64,000 bases of DNA from Symbiodinium microadriaticum (taxonomy: Eukaryota > Sar > Dinophyceae > Suessiales > Symbiodiniaceae). The DNA is taken from the NCBI GenBank assembly GCA_001939145.1, contig LSRX01000682.1, forward strand, positions 7,164 to 71,163, read 5' to 3'. The translations under genes and the position numbers were made by a program. Positions 43,540-53,945 of this stretch are shown here, piece after piece. The notes below the pieces were generated by a model, which saw nothing but the letters and a program-made list of their open reading frames with translations, had not been told where the DNA came from and ran no database searches. Each line of letters begins with the position of its first letter. Within the stretch, counting starts at the first letter, position 1.

Positions 43540-45733
43540 GAAGGGTCGTCAATGGTGTCCGATTCATGGTTTCATGATTTCAGACGGTTTGTAGGATCTT
43601 AGGGTCTGGGGTTTGAGGGTTTAGGGCATTTCGAGCTCACTTAGGCTTTCAGGGTGGGGTGGTGGGAATCAGCCTTCAGGGCGTGAGAGCTTTAGGGCCT
43701 CAGGGCTTGTAGGTACAAGCGAGATAGCGCTGGAACTTTCAAGGCCAATACGGTGACGCCAAACACGATTGCCTGGAAACTGGAGCGGCGCACTCACGTC
43801 TAACTGTGCCTATTATAAGCTCGACTATCCCTGTCCACGTCTGTTCCACGAATTGGGGAAAAAGCCTTGTGTCTCGTCGCACAAGCCACCATCGAACAAT
43901 GCTGGGCTGCCGCTGAACTCATTCCGGTCTCAAACTCTCACTCACCCTACACCTAAGCTGCCATCCCTAAACCTAAACCCTAAACCCCCGCTCTAAGTAG
44001 GATTTCGGCACGGAGCCAACACCTAGAGATGCCTAAAGGATCAGGTCGTTTGTGAGCTCAAATGCAATCTGCAAATATCCCAGAACTGTACTGCAACTCG
44101 ACATTCCCTAAGCCTTACACCGTGCCCCTAAGTCTTATGCCCTGAACCCAACACCCCCTTCTTCAAAAAAAAAAAAAATATATATATATATATACATATC
44201 TATATATATATATATGTGTGTGTATATCATTGTATATCTTTATGTGTTTGGTAACCCGGTAACCCCATGGATGTATGCTTATGCTGAAGCACGGATGATG
44301 AGCCCCAAACCCTTAACCGTAGCCCTGAAGGTCCAATTACCTAAGAGTCATGTTCGGCCCCCACNNNNNNNNNNNNNNAAAAAAAAAGAAAAAGAAAAAG
44401 AAACAAATATATGTATATATATATATAACGACAAACCTGCACCACTATCTTCCTAAGCGCCCGAACCTACTTAGTGGTCAGCCCTTTACGGAAATGATTC
44501 CCAAGGCACAGCAAGAGCCTAACCCCTAAACCCGGAGCTTCGGAAAATTTCGGGTTCGTACTGTCAAGGACCCGGGGGAGGACGATGAAGTTCATGATGT
44601 CAAAACACCAGACACGACCTTTAGGGCTTAGGGTTGCGGGGTTTTCCCTTGTAGGACTTCTGCGATGTAGGGTCGCGGGTGTCGATTTTCTCCAAGGTGC
44701 GGAGCCCTGGATTAGGGTTTGGGGCTGCCGCGGGCTCCTGAGGTGTTTTGCTTCAAAGGGGTCCTTCCTGCTAGGTGCGTATTAGATTTACTACTGTTTA
44801 TGTAGGTTCAGTGGTAGGGTTGGTGCCGACGTCTCGGAACCAATACGTTGACTTGTCTGAGCTCGAAACCGCGCAGACCGTCGCGAACACCTCTTCCTCA
44901 ACCCTATGCATAGTATGCAACCATGGCAAAAATCTACCCTTACACCCCGCACAAAAAAACACAAGAACTAAACAACAAAGGCTGAGAGCCGCAGGGGCCC
45001 CTTCTGTGCAGCGGCCCAGACTAAGAGCCTGTAACGGCTCCAAGCTGCGTCCAGGATCCGAGGACACCGGAGAACTTCTCCGGGGCGAGAGGGTGTAGGG
45101 GTTTAGGGTTTAGGGGTTTAGGGTTTAGGGGTTTAGGGGTGTTTCTTAGGGACACCCCAGTGTAGTTGTGATTAGCACATTCTTGGAAATCCGCAGTATA
45201 ATCGGTACTGGAAACGGACAAGTGTCCGAAATGTCACCTCGCAGTGGCAAACTCGTCACCATGACCACCACCATCATCTTTGCGCCTTCAACTTCGCATA
45301 CGTCATGCGCACCACCATAATAACCAGACAATCATCAACATCAACACCATCATCATCATTGCCCCGACACCCCTCATCATCAAGAGCGAGATCACCTCAT
45401 CAGCAGCATGATCAAGACGAGATTCTGCCTGTTGACCTTGTCTATATCCCCATGATCATCAGGCCCAGCTAGGCGGCAGCAGACATATTCCCGAACAACT
45501 ACAGCTTCGCCCCTCTGCCCAGACTCCTGTGAGCCTCCAGCCCCTCGAATCCAGCAAGCTCGTCGAAAGGCAGAGCTGCACCCCGGGAGAATCAAAGCTT
45601 AAGCAACAGAAGACAGCTTGAACTAGCCCCATGAGGTGTGCCGGTCATACGTTAGAACGGTGTCTTTGGTGATCTGACACACGGAACGAGGTCACAGCTC
45701 TGCACAGAGCAGAAGCACTCTGCTCGGCCCTGC
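43540..45733. other. Gene-free block with gap, TA microsatellites and TTTAGGG array
   Basis: Contains GGGTTTAGGG text at 43600-43625, a (TA)n at 44175-44220, the N-gap, an A/G-rich plus TA tract at 44379-44430, and a clean GGGTTTAGGGGTTTAGGG run at 45097-45142. Open frames at 44585-45100 are not supported. Confidence 0.45.
44365..44378. other. Assembly gap (14 N)
   Basis: Fourteen Ns flanked by an A-rich tract; its size may be arbitrary. Confidence 1.
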
Positions 45734-46189
45734 TCACTGGAGCGCCAGCAGTCCCACCACAGCCGAGGCACCGGACACGGCGAAGCGGACGCTGCCACCA
45801 GCATCTGTGGAGGTGCCCCCTGTGCACGTCACATCGCTGCCGATGCTCATGTCTTGAAGGCAGGAGTCACCGAAGCCACATGGGCCCCACCAGTCAGGGT
45901 CCTGGGCGGGCTGGGTGGCTGCCTCGTTTGTGGAGGGACAAGAGACGGTGGCCACCGAGGCGGTGCCCCCATTCTTGCAAGTGACGTTTGCCGTGGCACC
46001 AGCAGCGATGTTGGCCATGCCGCCGAAGTCCCATGTGCTGGGTGCCGCCGATGCACACTTGGGTGGGCTGGTCATCCAGGCCCACTTGGCGGAAACGCTG
46101 CTCATGCCGGCCTGGAAGAAGAGGAAGGGCAGCAAGTTCGCCGCAGCTGCGCCCAAAAGGGTAGCCGTGATGTTGCGGATGACGGCCAT
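45734..46189 (-). CDS. Small secreted or surface-anchored protein, 151 residues, unknown family
   Basis: The ATG at 46189 opens a single-exon frame to TGA. Residues 1-24 (MAVIRNITATLLGAAAANLL) look like a signal peptide. The middle is Ser/Thr/Ala/Gly-rich with six Cys in short motifs (PPKCAS, NVTCKN, VSCPS, GPCGFGDSC, DVTCTGG), including the N-glycosylation-type sites NVT and NIT. The last 17 residues (FAVSGASAVVGLLALQ) are small and hydrophobic with no basic tail, consistent with GPI anchoring. CAAG and CCCAG sites just upstream could accept a trans-spliced leader. I do not recognise the family. Codon-like composition is far better than in surrounding sequence, and it is on the same strand as the other genes. 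Confidence 0.6.
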   Translation of the reverse strand: MAVIRNITATLLGAAAANLLPFLFFQAGMSSVSAKWAWMTSPPKCASAAPSTWDFGGMANIAAGATANVTCKNGGTASVATVSCPSTNEAATQPAQDPDWWGPCGFGDSCLQDMSIGSDVTCTGGTSTDAGGSVRFAVSGASAVVGLLALQ

Positions 46190-46289
46190 GACGAAGCACC
46201 TGGATACCTACGCTGGGGCTTGAGGAGCGGCTTGTTGCAAGGCTGCGGACGCAAGTCGTGAAGCAGCGCGACTTGCCACAAGCGATCTT

Positions 46290-46350
46290 CCTGAAATGCA
46301 AAACCCTAAACCCTATAAACCCCAACACAAAAAGAAACCCTAAACCCAAT
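46290..46350. repeat. CCCTAAACCC words
   Basis: Short telomere-type block just upstream of the secreted-protein ORF. Confidence 0.6.
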
Positions 46351-46799
46351 ATTCTGCCAGCTGAGCTGAGCTTCTCAAAAGATATGAATGGCTAGAATTT
46401 GACTGAGGCCGTCCCCATTACAACTTGACTTGAGTCATTCGTTGAGGTTAGTTTTATGAAGAGGGCTCGATTTTCGGGCACACTCCGATTTTGGGCGTGG
46501 GAGTGCGTTTGAGGCTAATACTATCCTCTTGTAGCCGGGTATAGCAGAACAGAATTATGTACCACCCGTCCCTCCACACTGCTTCGGCATCGGATTGGCG
46601 GTCATCGACAGTTCTCCTTGAGTCTTCAACTTGCCCAGAAGTGTAAAGTACTGTTGACTTTGGCTATCTAAAGCCTCACCCCCAAAAAACACCTTTAAAC
46701 ACGCTCAACATCCTAAGCCCTAAACGCCCTCAACCCGCCCAAAAAACTCCTAAACAACAGTAACAAAGCCCCTAGAAAGACCCTCCTAAAAACCTGTAA

Positions 46800-46875
46800 C
46801 AACCTACCACCGCGATGGCCCTGTGCGGGCCTCTCGGATCTCCTCACGAGCCTGCTGAGCTGCGCCGCCCTCTTC
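46800..46875 (-). CDS. Acidic exon-like piece (EEGGAAQQAREEIREA)
   Basis: Begins after GCTCCAG| and reads EEGGAAQQAREEIREARTG to a stop. The TIR element at 46900-47017 ends 24 nt before its acceptor. Confidence 0.35.
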
Positions 46876-46899
46876 CTGGAGCATCGGCTTTATTGTGGG

Positions 46900-47017
46900 A
46901 GTTAGGATTAGGGGGACCCTTGGGGATATAGACCCTCTCAATAAGGTCCCTTTTAAGAGAGCCAGAAGTAGGGTTAAGGAGGGTCCCCTTTAAGGGGTCT
47001 CCCTAGTTCTACCTAGG
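46900..47017. mobile_element. MITE-like element (AGGGGGACCCTTGGGG family), copy 2
   Basis: Shares GATTAGGGGGACCCTTGGGG, ATATAGACCCTCTCAATAAG, TAAGAGAGCCAGAAGTAGGG and the right end TCTACCTAGG with 21752-21879. Confidence 0.85.
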
Positions 47018-47054
47018 ATACTAGGGTTTTAGGGTTTAGGAATTAAAGGGAACC

Positions 47055-47148
47055 CAGAAAGTTGGAACGTGGGTTTAGGAGGATTTGTGCTAGGATCACT
47101 TACACTTTACCTTAAGGGCATGGCGATAAGCGTGCTCCAACTTTCTGG
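47055..47148. mobile_element. MITE-like hairpin (CAGAAAGTTGGA...TCCAACTTTCTG)
   Basis: Inverted ends CCAGAAAGTTGGAACG and GTGCTCCAACTTTCTGG bound 94 bp. It sits just beyond the element at 46900. Confidence 0.7.
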
Positions 47149-47404
47149 CTTCTACTGTAGAGGGGTTTCGGTGCTCACTCTCGGGCAATAGGGTTATGGA
47201 TTTAGTTTATCTAGGAGGGCTTGTGGGCTTGAAAATGGTTTTTTGGGGGTTTTCAGGAGTTTCAGGATCCTCAACCCTAAACGCCAAACCCTTAACGGGG
47301 AAATCGGAATCGGGCTTCTTTCAGCACCGCATCCTGAGCCAGAAGATGCCGTGTGTGCAAGTCTTCAGAAGTCTAGAGAACGTGCAGATCATGATTCCTT
47401 TGGA

Positions 47405-47482
47405 CCCTTAGGGGTACCTTATTTTGGGGTTCTTATAGTAAGGATCCTACTATTTAGGGTGCTATAATAGGGTCCCCTATTT
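47405..47482. mobile_element. Diverged GGGTCCC-family element
   Basis: GGGGTACCTTATTTTGGGG, AGTAAGGATCCTACTATTTA and AGGGTCCCCTATTTT resemble the 8698-type element but the ends are poorly preserved. Confidence 0.45.
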
Positions 47483-47757
47483 TTGATTCCTTCGCATGGA
47501 TATGGAGTTGTTGACTATTCTGTTGCTAGGGCCACGGGTGCAAACATTCGATATATGTCAAAGAGCTTCGAACTTCTCTTTGCGCAGCTTTGACGGGAAA
47601 CGGACCTGCAACGTCGTCACTAGATTCCATTTTTATACAAGTTTTCTACAAAATCATGCGAGTAGCAGTGGCAAGTCCCCCATCAAGACCATCAGCCCAA
47701 TCTCTCCTTTACTCCCATAGCCCCGAACTTCCAATAACAGCATCAACTTGATCTGCT
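47483..47757. other. No supported gene
   Basis: A plus-strand frame at 47496-47720 has no recognised motif. Nothing else is seen. Confidence 0.3.
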
Positions 47758-47870
47758 TACTTGGAGGTTCATGGGTGATTATAAGTAGGGTTATAAGTAG
47801 GGTAACTGTAGTTATAACCCATACTAGGGGACTTATAACCCCACATATAACTACCCATGAACCTCCAAGT
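47758..47870. mobile_element. MITE-like element (CTTGGAGGTTCATGG family), copy 3
   Basis: Ends CTTGGAGGTTCATGGGTGAT / ACTACCCATGAACCTCCAAG. Left flank TA; right flank TG. GCTT occurs just outside on both sides. The interior is a longer relative of copy 2. Confidence 0.85.
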
Positions 47871-47877
47871 GCTTAAG

Positions 47878-47934
47878 CTTGCCACATTCCCATTCGCCTG
47901 CTGTGCTGCCACCTCCAAGTCGGGCGCCTCCTGG
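47878..47934 (-). CDS. Acidic exon-like piece (EAPDLEVAAQQANGNVA)
   Basis: After TTCACCAG| the frame EAPDLEVAAQQANGNVA is followed by a possible GC donor (AATGTG|GCAAGC). The TIR element at 47758-47870 begins within about 15 nt downstream of that donor. Confidence 0.35.
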
Positions 47935-48317
47935 TGAAAACAGTCTGCGTGCGGATGTTGGTTTGTCCAGGTATACAGTATTATTCAAGATACAAATTAA
48001 TACTGTATTCACTAGCAGAAGGAATGCTCGATTTTTCGCCAACAGGACTACGTTAAGCGTCGCTAATTGTCTTAATTCGAACACACAGGCCACAGCCGTG
48101 ATCACCCCAAAAGATCCTTCTTCGATGGTTCCTGTCATAAGATAACGTCTAAGGGCATCATGAAGGTTCTATAAAAGGTGACTAGTCCATACCTAAGCCC
48201 AAGACCCAAAACCTCAAGCACAACTCTCCTGGCCTACCGACTCCACAAACACCTTGCCAACATGTCCATAAATCGAAACCCTTCACACCTGGACCCTAAC
48301 TCCTATGCATAAACCCT

Positions 48318-48327
48318 GAACCATGTG

Positions 48328-48359
<32 letters not shown>

Positions 48360-48540
48360 TGTATGTATGTATATATGTATGTACGTATGTACGTATGTAC
48401 GTATGTATGTATGCATGTATCTATGTATGTATCTATGTATGTATTAATGTAATGTAATGTAATGTAATGTAATGTATGCAGGCGTCTCTCTCTATATACA
48501 TATATATATATATACATGTATGATATGTGTATATACACAC

Positions 48541-48584
<44 letters not shown>

Positions 48585-48590
48585 TAAGCT
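48318..48590. repeat. (TATG)n/(TA)n compound microsatellite
   Basis: TATG, TACG, AATG and TA tracts; low complexity on both strands. Confidence 0.95.
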
Positions 48591-48619
48591 CTCTATAAAT
48601 AAAACCGAAAATGAAACTG

Positions 48620-48692
48620 GAACATCCTCCTCTGCACTGCTTCGGCGAGGGCACCAGCTGCCTGTCGGCTGGTCTTCGGTTGCCTGTTCGTC
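48620..48692 (-). CDS. WC-x-RR exon module, dispersed copy (SWCPRRSS)
   Basis: After TTGCAAG| the frame reads DEQATEDQPTGSWCPRRSS then AEEDVP, a complete module. The TIR element at 48728 lies about 35 nt upstream of the acceptor. Confidence 0.5.
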
Positions 48693-48727
48693 CTTGCAAG
48701 GTCGAACATGCTCTCAAAGGTAGGGTA

Positions 48728-48831
48728 ATATAGGGGACTTAATAATTAGATTAGGGTTTTGGGGTATATTACACTATGGTTATAATACGGAACCCCCAAA
48801 ACAACATAGGAAATCATTAAGGCCCCTACAT
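48728..48831. mobile_element. MITE-like element (GGGGCCTTAATAATTAGA family)
   Basis: ATATAGGGGACTTAATAATTAG, GATTAGGGTTTTGGGG, TATAATACGGAACCCCCAAA and CATTAAGGCCCCTACATTA match the 27086 copy. Confidence 0.8.
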
Positions 48832-48839
48832 TAGGATTC

Positions 48840-49680
48840 AAGATTCAGGGTTTATAGTTTAAGCCTTCGTCACTTGTCGGTCGGTTAGGGGTGTAAGGTT
48901 TGATATACCAGAAGAGGACAGGCCCACACAAAATTTCGAGCTCGGAGCCACATGTTCAAAATCCTGCCGCTCGAGTCCTTTAGAGGGCTCGTGCTGCCGC
49001 ACCCACGCACTTTGCAGTGTAGGTCACAACCTGACATTCCCAAAACCCACCAACATGACACCATGAATGCCCCCCGCCCCTCCCCCCCCCCCCAATTCTC
49101 TCAAAACAAAACACTTCAACAATTCTGAAGAAAACGGTAAGGAGCCCGTTTGCAACGGTCTGCACCCGGTCCTCCGGAGCTTCTCTGCGGCGTCGAGCGC
49201 AGCGTGCGCAGATCTGCTTTAACAGGTTTTTCGTTGGTGGCCTTAAATAAAATGGGGCTGTATCGAAGAAGGATTACTCGGGCTTGTTTTTTTCTGGGGG
49301 GGGGGGGGCTTAAAGGGTTATATATTCCGCCAATAACTGAAACTCATTTCTCTGCATCGTATGGCCTGTTTCCTGTCACGGGTCATGCTAGCCAAATCCT
49401 AAACCCTAAGCGATCAAATCTTGCACCTTAGATTACATCACTGACTGCTCAGTAACTAGTTAGCATCCACACACAAATCTCAAACACAAAATGGCACCTT
49501 ACACCACAACAACCCAGGACACCCCGACAACCCAAACACAAAGATGGAAAAAACACTCATACAGCCCAAATCTGACACCAAGAAGTCGTTCATCCGTTTC
49601 TCGAAAACCAGACACCCTAGAGAGCGCACGCCCCAAACCCCGAAACCCAAACCATAAACCTTAAACTCACGGCTGCAACT
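48840..49680. other. No supported gene
   Basis: C-run (49080-49093) and G-run (49298-49309) homopolymers, with no recognised frames. A minus frame at 49480-49707 overlaps the exon-like piece at 49667. Confidence 0.35.
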
Positions 49681-49729
49681 GAGCAGCCGAAACTGTTGGG
49701 GATGCAACCACCTCTTCCGGCAACTCCTC
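49667..49729 (-). CDS. Acidic exon-like piece abutting a TIR element
   Basis: After GGGAACAG| the frame EELPEEVVASPTVSAAQLQP runs to TGA. The CAGAGAG-family element at 49735-49843 ends within about 5 nt of this acceptor. Confidence 0.35.
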   Translation of the reverse strand, partial: EELPEEVVASPTVSAAQLQP

Positions 49730-49734
49730 CTGTT

Positions 49735-49843
49735 CCCAGAGACTCCAAAACCCCTTAATTAAGGAATATACCTTAAATCATATAAGGGTTCTTGTTATAA
49801 TTTCAGGTATATTCCTTAATTAAGGGGTTTTGGAGTCTCTGGG
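49735..49843. mobile_element. MITE-like element (CAGAGAGCCC family), diverged copy 2
   Basis: CCCAGAGACTCCAAAACCCC and GGGGTTTTGGAGTCTCTGGG are perfectly inverted, followed inward by TTAATTAAGGAATATACCTT. Compensating changes in both arms relative to the other copies show the arms stayed paired. Confidence 0.85.
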
Positions 49844-49849
49844 TTGAAC

Positions 49850-50990
49850 TGCCTGCGGGATGTCATTGAGTTCAAGCTTTAGGACGCTATGAGGATTTGG
49901 AAAACTGCCTTTCCGATGTAACTGGGGCTTTATGAAGAGCTCGTAGGTTCAATTTACTGTATTTTCATTAAGGGGTCTGTACGTATGTCTTCTTAGAGTT
50001 GATAGTCTGGACCAGGACGCTGAAGGCACCCTTAGGATTTGAGAGTGCCATGTCCTGGTGTGTTTCTCGCCTGGGATTTCACAAGTTTTTACCCCCTTCT
50101 GGTATAACGGTAAGATTCATGGGATGCTCCGGCCACGCAATACAGACTTACAGACACAACTGAAGGCAGAATCCCGCTTCTTTCTAAGGTTGAAGCCTTG
50201 GGGAACAAGAAAGTTTGGAAGTCTATTTTGCCGCTACAAAATTAAGATGCGTGTCGCACCCTTTGCTTTCAGCTGCTGTTCGTTCTTTCCACGTTAAAGG
50301 CCCACAAACACACGGCATTGCAGACGGGCATGTGTATGCCCCAATTCCAATCGTGGAGCGATGATGCAACTGATGTTCGATCTGTTCAGCAAGCTATAGT
50401 ACAGAGTCATCACGAGCACCTGTTGTGCACACCCTGCTTGCAAGCAATCCTAAACCCTAAACGGAAATCTGGGTCGTTCCTCCTCGTGTGTCAGCTCGGT
50501 TGCCTCCACCACAGCAGATTTCTCCTGGAACAGAGCACCCAGAGCCATAAGCCTAAAACCGGAAGTCTTAAATCCTAGCTTGAGCTAGCATAACAGATTT
50601 GTGGTAGGCTTTTTTTATCAACCCTAACATAAAATTTCCGGAAACACCGCAAAAAAGTGGCTCTGGAACCCTGTGAATTTTAAAAACACGGAGGTTCTTG
50701 TGGTAGGATTTGCATTGCTATAGTATCTCGACACGGTCCATACGAGTCCATACAGTCAACACAACTATTCACTAGAAGCATTTTTCTCTCTCTTAACACC
50801 AATATTCACAGGAAGTCTTTTTCACTCACCATCAAAATGCCAAGATCAACATGTTCTCGCTACAGGGTTGGGGTTGCCCCCGATCTGCCCAGCCAGCGAG
50901 AACTTCGTACATCCCTAAACCCCAAACCCGCCGTGAATCCTGGAACCCAACGATGAAACCATATACCCTAAACCCTGCACTCTAAGGCAC
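49850..50990. other. No supported gene
   Basis: Plus frames at 50058-50297 and 50318-50578 lack recognised motifs. CCCTAAAC words occur near 50450 and 50910-50980. Confidence 0.3.
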
Positions 50991-50994
50991 TGCA

Positions 50995-51093
50995 TGGGTA
51001 CTTTTCTAAAGCAGGGTCCCAGGGTCCTTCATACAAGGGTGCCGTACTACATTGGGGATCCGAAGAAGGACTCTACTTTGGAGAAATACCCAC
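50995..51093. mobile_element. MITE-like element (GGGTCCC/GGGGATCC family), copy 3
   Basis: TGGGTACTTTTCTAAAGCAG, GGTCCTTCATACAAGGGTGC, CATTGGGGATCC and GAGAAATACCCAC follow the same plan as 8698-8806. Confidence 0.65.
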
Positions 51094-51202
51094 ATCGCGA
51101 GCCATCAAAGAGCCCCATCAACCCCGGCAGCCTGCCGGCATGGTATTCCCGTGAGAAATTTCCGGCACTGAACCACCCAATTCCCCTAAACCCTAAACTT
51201 CC

Positions 51203-51275
51203 CTAAACCCTCGAAGCCGCCCAAAGAGCCTCAGGCTGCTGAGCTTCCTCCACAAGCGGACCGGAACTTCTCTCC
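51203..51275 (-). CDS. Exon-like piece (ERSSGPLVEEAQQPEAL)
   Basis: After CCGCCAG| the frame ERSSGPLVEEAQQPEALW ends at TGA at 51203. The same frame stays open upstream (to about 51466), so it may not start at this AG. AG|GA acidic class. Confidence 0.3.
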
Positions 51276-51469
51276 TGGCGGCAGTTGTTTCTTGGAGCGT
51301 TTTTGTGGTGCTGCCGGGCGGTCTCGAAGTCTCTGCAGGTTACTGCCATGCGCTTATAGCTGCTTGTTTTGGCACTCACACTCGACGCACTGCGGCGCCT
51401 GAGCTGTAAGGGGATAAACCTTCTGCCCAGAGCGAACCGAGCAACCCCCAATCTCAAGCAAACCAAACA

Positions 51470-51584
51470 CCCTCCTCCCTCCCTCGCTCGCTCGCTCGCT
51501 CGCTCTCTCTCTTCCCCTCTCGCTTCCCCTCTCGCTCTCGCTCTCTCTCTCGCTCGCTCGCTCTCTCTTTTTTCGACAGAGTTA

Positions 51585-51620
<36 letters not shown>

Positions 51621-51784
51621 GTGTGTCCATGCTCGATCTATAACACACACATGTATATAGCATTGCAATATGCATGTATGCATGTATGGATGTATGGATA
51701 TATGTATGGATGGATGTATGGATGTATGTATGTATGTATGTATATACGTATGACGTATGTGTGTCTCTATGTCTGTATGTCTGT

Positions 51785-51821
<37 letters not shown>

Positions 51822-52905
51822 TGTCTGTCCGTCTATGTATTTATGTATGTATGTATGTATGTACGTATGTATGTATGCATGTATGTACGTATGTAGGTAT
51901 GTATGTATGTATGTCTGTATGTGTGTATGTATGCATGTACTCTTATGTATGTATGTATGAATGCATGCATGCATGCATGCATGTATGCATGCATGCATGC
52001 ATGCATGTATGCATGTATGCATGTATGCATGTATGCATGTATGCATGCATGCATGCATGCATGCATGCATGCATGCAGGTAGGCAGGTAGGTAGGTAGGT
52101 AGGTAGGTAGGTAGGTAGGTAGGTGGTAGTAGGTAGTAGGTAGTAGGTAGTAGGTAGAAGGTAGAAGGTAGAAGGTAGAAGGTAGAAGGTAGGTAGAAGG
52201 TAGGTAGAAGGTAGGTAGAAGGTAGGTAGGTAGGTAGGTAGGTAGGTGGGTGGGTAGGTAGGCAGGTAGGTAGGTAGGTAGGTAGGGAGGTAGGGAGGTG
52301 GAGGTAGGGAGGTAGGTAGGTAGGTAGGTAGGTAGGTAGGTAGGTTGGTTGGTAGGTAGGTAGGTAGGTAGGTAGGTAGGTAGGTATATGTATGTATGTA
52401 TGTATGTATGTATGCATGTATGCATGTCTGCATGGATGTATGTACGTATGCATGCATGCATGTATGTATGTACTTGCATGCATGCATGCATGCATGCACG
52501 CATGCATGCATGCATGCATGCATGCATGTATGTATGTACGTATGTATGTATGTATGTATGTATGACATGTATGTATGCATTGCCTGCATGCATGCATGCA
52601 TGTATGTATGTATGCATGTATGTTTGTAGGACATGTATGCATGCATGCATGCATGAATGTATGTATGTATGTATGTCTGTACGTGTATGTATGCATGTAT
52701 GCATGTATGTACTTGTATGTATGCATGTATGTTTGTAAGTAAGTATGCATGTATGTATGTACTTGTATGTATGCATGCATGTATGCATGTATGTATGCAT
52801 GTATGTATGCACCTTCATGTATGTATGTATGTATGTATGTATGCATGTATGCATGTTTGTATGTGTATGTATATGCAAATGTGTACGTGCATGTATAAGT
52901 ACAAA
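51470..52905. repeat. 1.4-kb compound microsatellite (CTCG/CT, TATG, TGCA, GGTA)
   Basis: Successive blocks of CTCG/CT, TATG/TGTA, CTGC, TGCA-rich, GGTA/GTAGAAG/GGTAGG, then TATG/TGCA again. Frames over 300 codons cross it on the minus strand but consist only of Tyr-Ile-His-Thr and Tyr-Leu-Pro-Thr words. Confidence 0.97.
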
Positions 52906-53624
52906 TAATACTACCAATACTAATAGCAATAATGACAATAACCATAATAATAACAATAATAACTACTGTTTAGGTCTTTGCATACTTATGCGTATGAGTG
53001 CCCCCTATTCCGTGCCATCTTCCCGCACCAAACCCTTAGGGGCCGAATACCTTAGCCCAAAAAAAAAGAAACCTTTGGAATTATAATAGGTTTATATAAG
53101 CCCCAGAAAGTTAAAGGTTACCTACTCAGCCCCCAAGAACCTCTTTGCCCAACAAGTCCCCCGGGGTGCGCCTCAGACTCCCCTGGGGCTTCTTCGAGGA
53201 CCAGGTCGGAACTCTCCTGGCACTTGGCTGAGCAGGGTTGCTTTAGGGTAACGGGCTTAGGTCTACTTCAAGGTTACAATTTCAAGGTTGCTTTAGGCTA
53301 ATTCTAGCGTTACGGGTTAAGGGATATTTTTAGGTTACTTTCGAGTTAGCGGTTTGGGGTTAGTTTAATTAGTTTAGTGTTACTCTAGGGCTAAGGTTTC
53401 GGGTCGAATAACTGTTGCGCAGGGTTGGTTTCCGGGTTTGGGGGTTTAGGAATTGACGGTTTCGGAGTTTAGCGTTTAGCCACGTTCAGAGTATCCACAC
53501 TGTCGTAGTTGAGGCTTTGTGCATGACATGGTATTCCAGATCATGAGGTGGGGAGGCACAGTGAAGCACATAGGATTCCAGGCATTCAGGTCCAAGTCAG
53601 TCAGGGAGCTCCTCCATCTCCGCA
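52906..53624. other. No gene; AAT-rich tract and GGTTA-like text; one acidic exon-like piece
   Basis: 52900-52965 is AAT/AAC-rich. 53225-53410 has repeated GGTTACTTTAG-type words. An acidic minus frame ESSDLVLEEAPGESE follows CCAG| at about 53215. Confidence 0.35.
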
Positions 53625-53633
53625 TCTGACAAA

Positions 53634-53740
53634 CCCAGAGAGCCCAATACCCCTTAATTAAGGAATACGCCTTAAACCATAATATTAAGGCCCCTTTAAT
53701 TTAAGGTATATTCCTTAATTTAAGGGGTATTGGGCTCTCT
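53634..53740. mobile_element. MITE-like element (CAGAGAGCCC family), copy 3
   Basis: CCCAGAGAGCCCAATACCCC and GGGGTATTGGGCTCTCTG, then TTAATTAAGGAATACGCC inward. On the minus strand it ends 8 nt before a TTTGTCAG| acceptor-like site. Confidence 0.88.
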
Positions 53741-53945
53741 GCGGAAGCCGTTCTTAGCCTCTCTCCCATGGTCACGGCACTTGTACCCGGTTGGCCGAAG
53801 ACGTCCCTGACCACCGCAGAGCTCGTGTGTGGCCACTGCGGCGCCACACTTGCGGGGTCACAGTGAACAACCCTGGCGAAGAAGATGTCCATGTGAACCT
53901 CTATGATGCCGACACGGGCCGACTGTGACTCCCGCATGCACCTCG
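53741..53945. other. Protein-like region, strand ambiguous, beside a TIR element
   Basis: On the minus strand a frame reads MRESQSARVGIIEVHMDIFF on to VTMGERLRTAS and runs directly into the TIR element. On the plus strand VTVNNPGEEDVHVNLYDADT (53857-53928) and, in a shifted frame, AELVCGHCGATLAG (about 53820-53850) look even more protein-like. All other genes are on the minus strand, so either a plus-strand gene fragment broken by a +1 shift or a minus-strand exon is possible. I cannot decide. Confidence 0.35.

Noticed and set aside
51582-52956. Minus-strand frames of 337-370 codons
   Set aside because: They are translations of TATG/GGTA microsatellites (Tyr-Ile-His-Thr and Tyr-Leu-Pro-Thr words) with no complex sequence.
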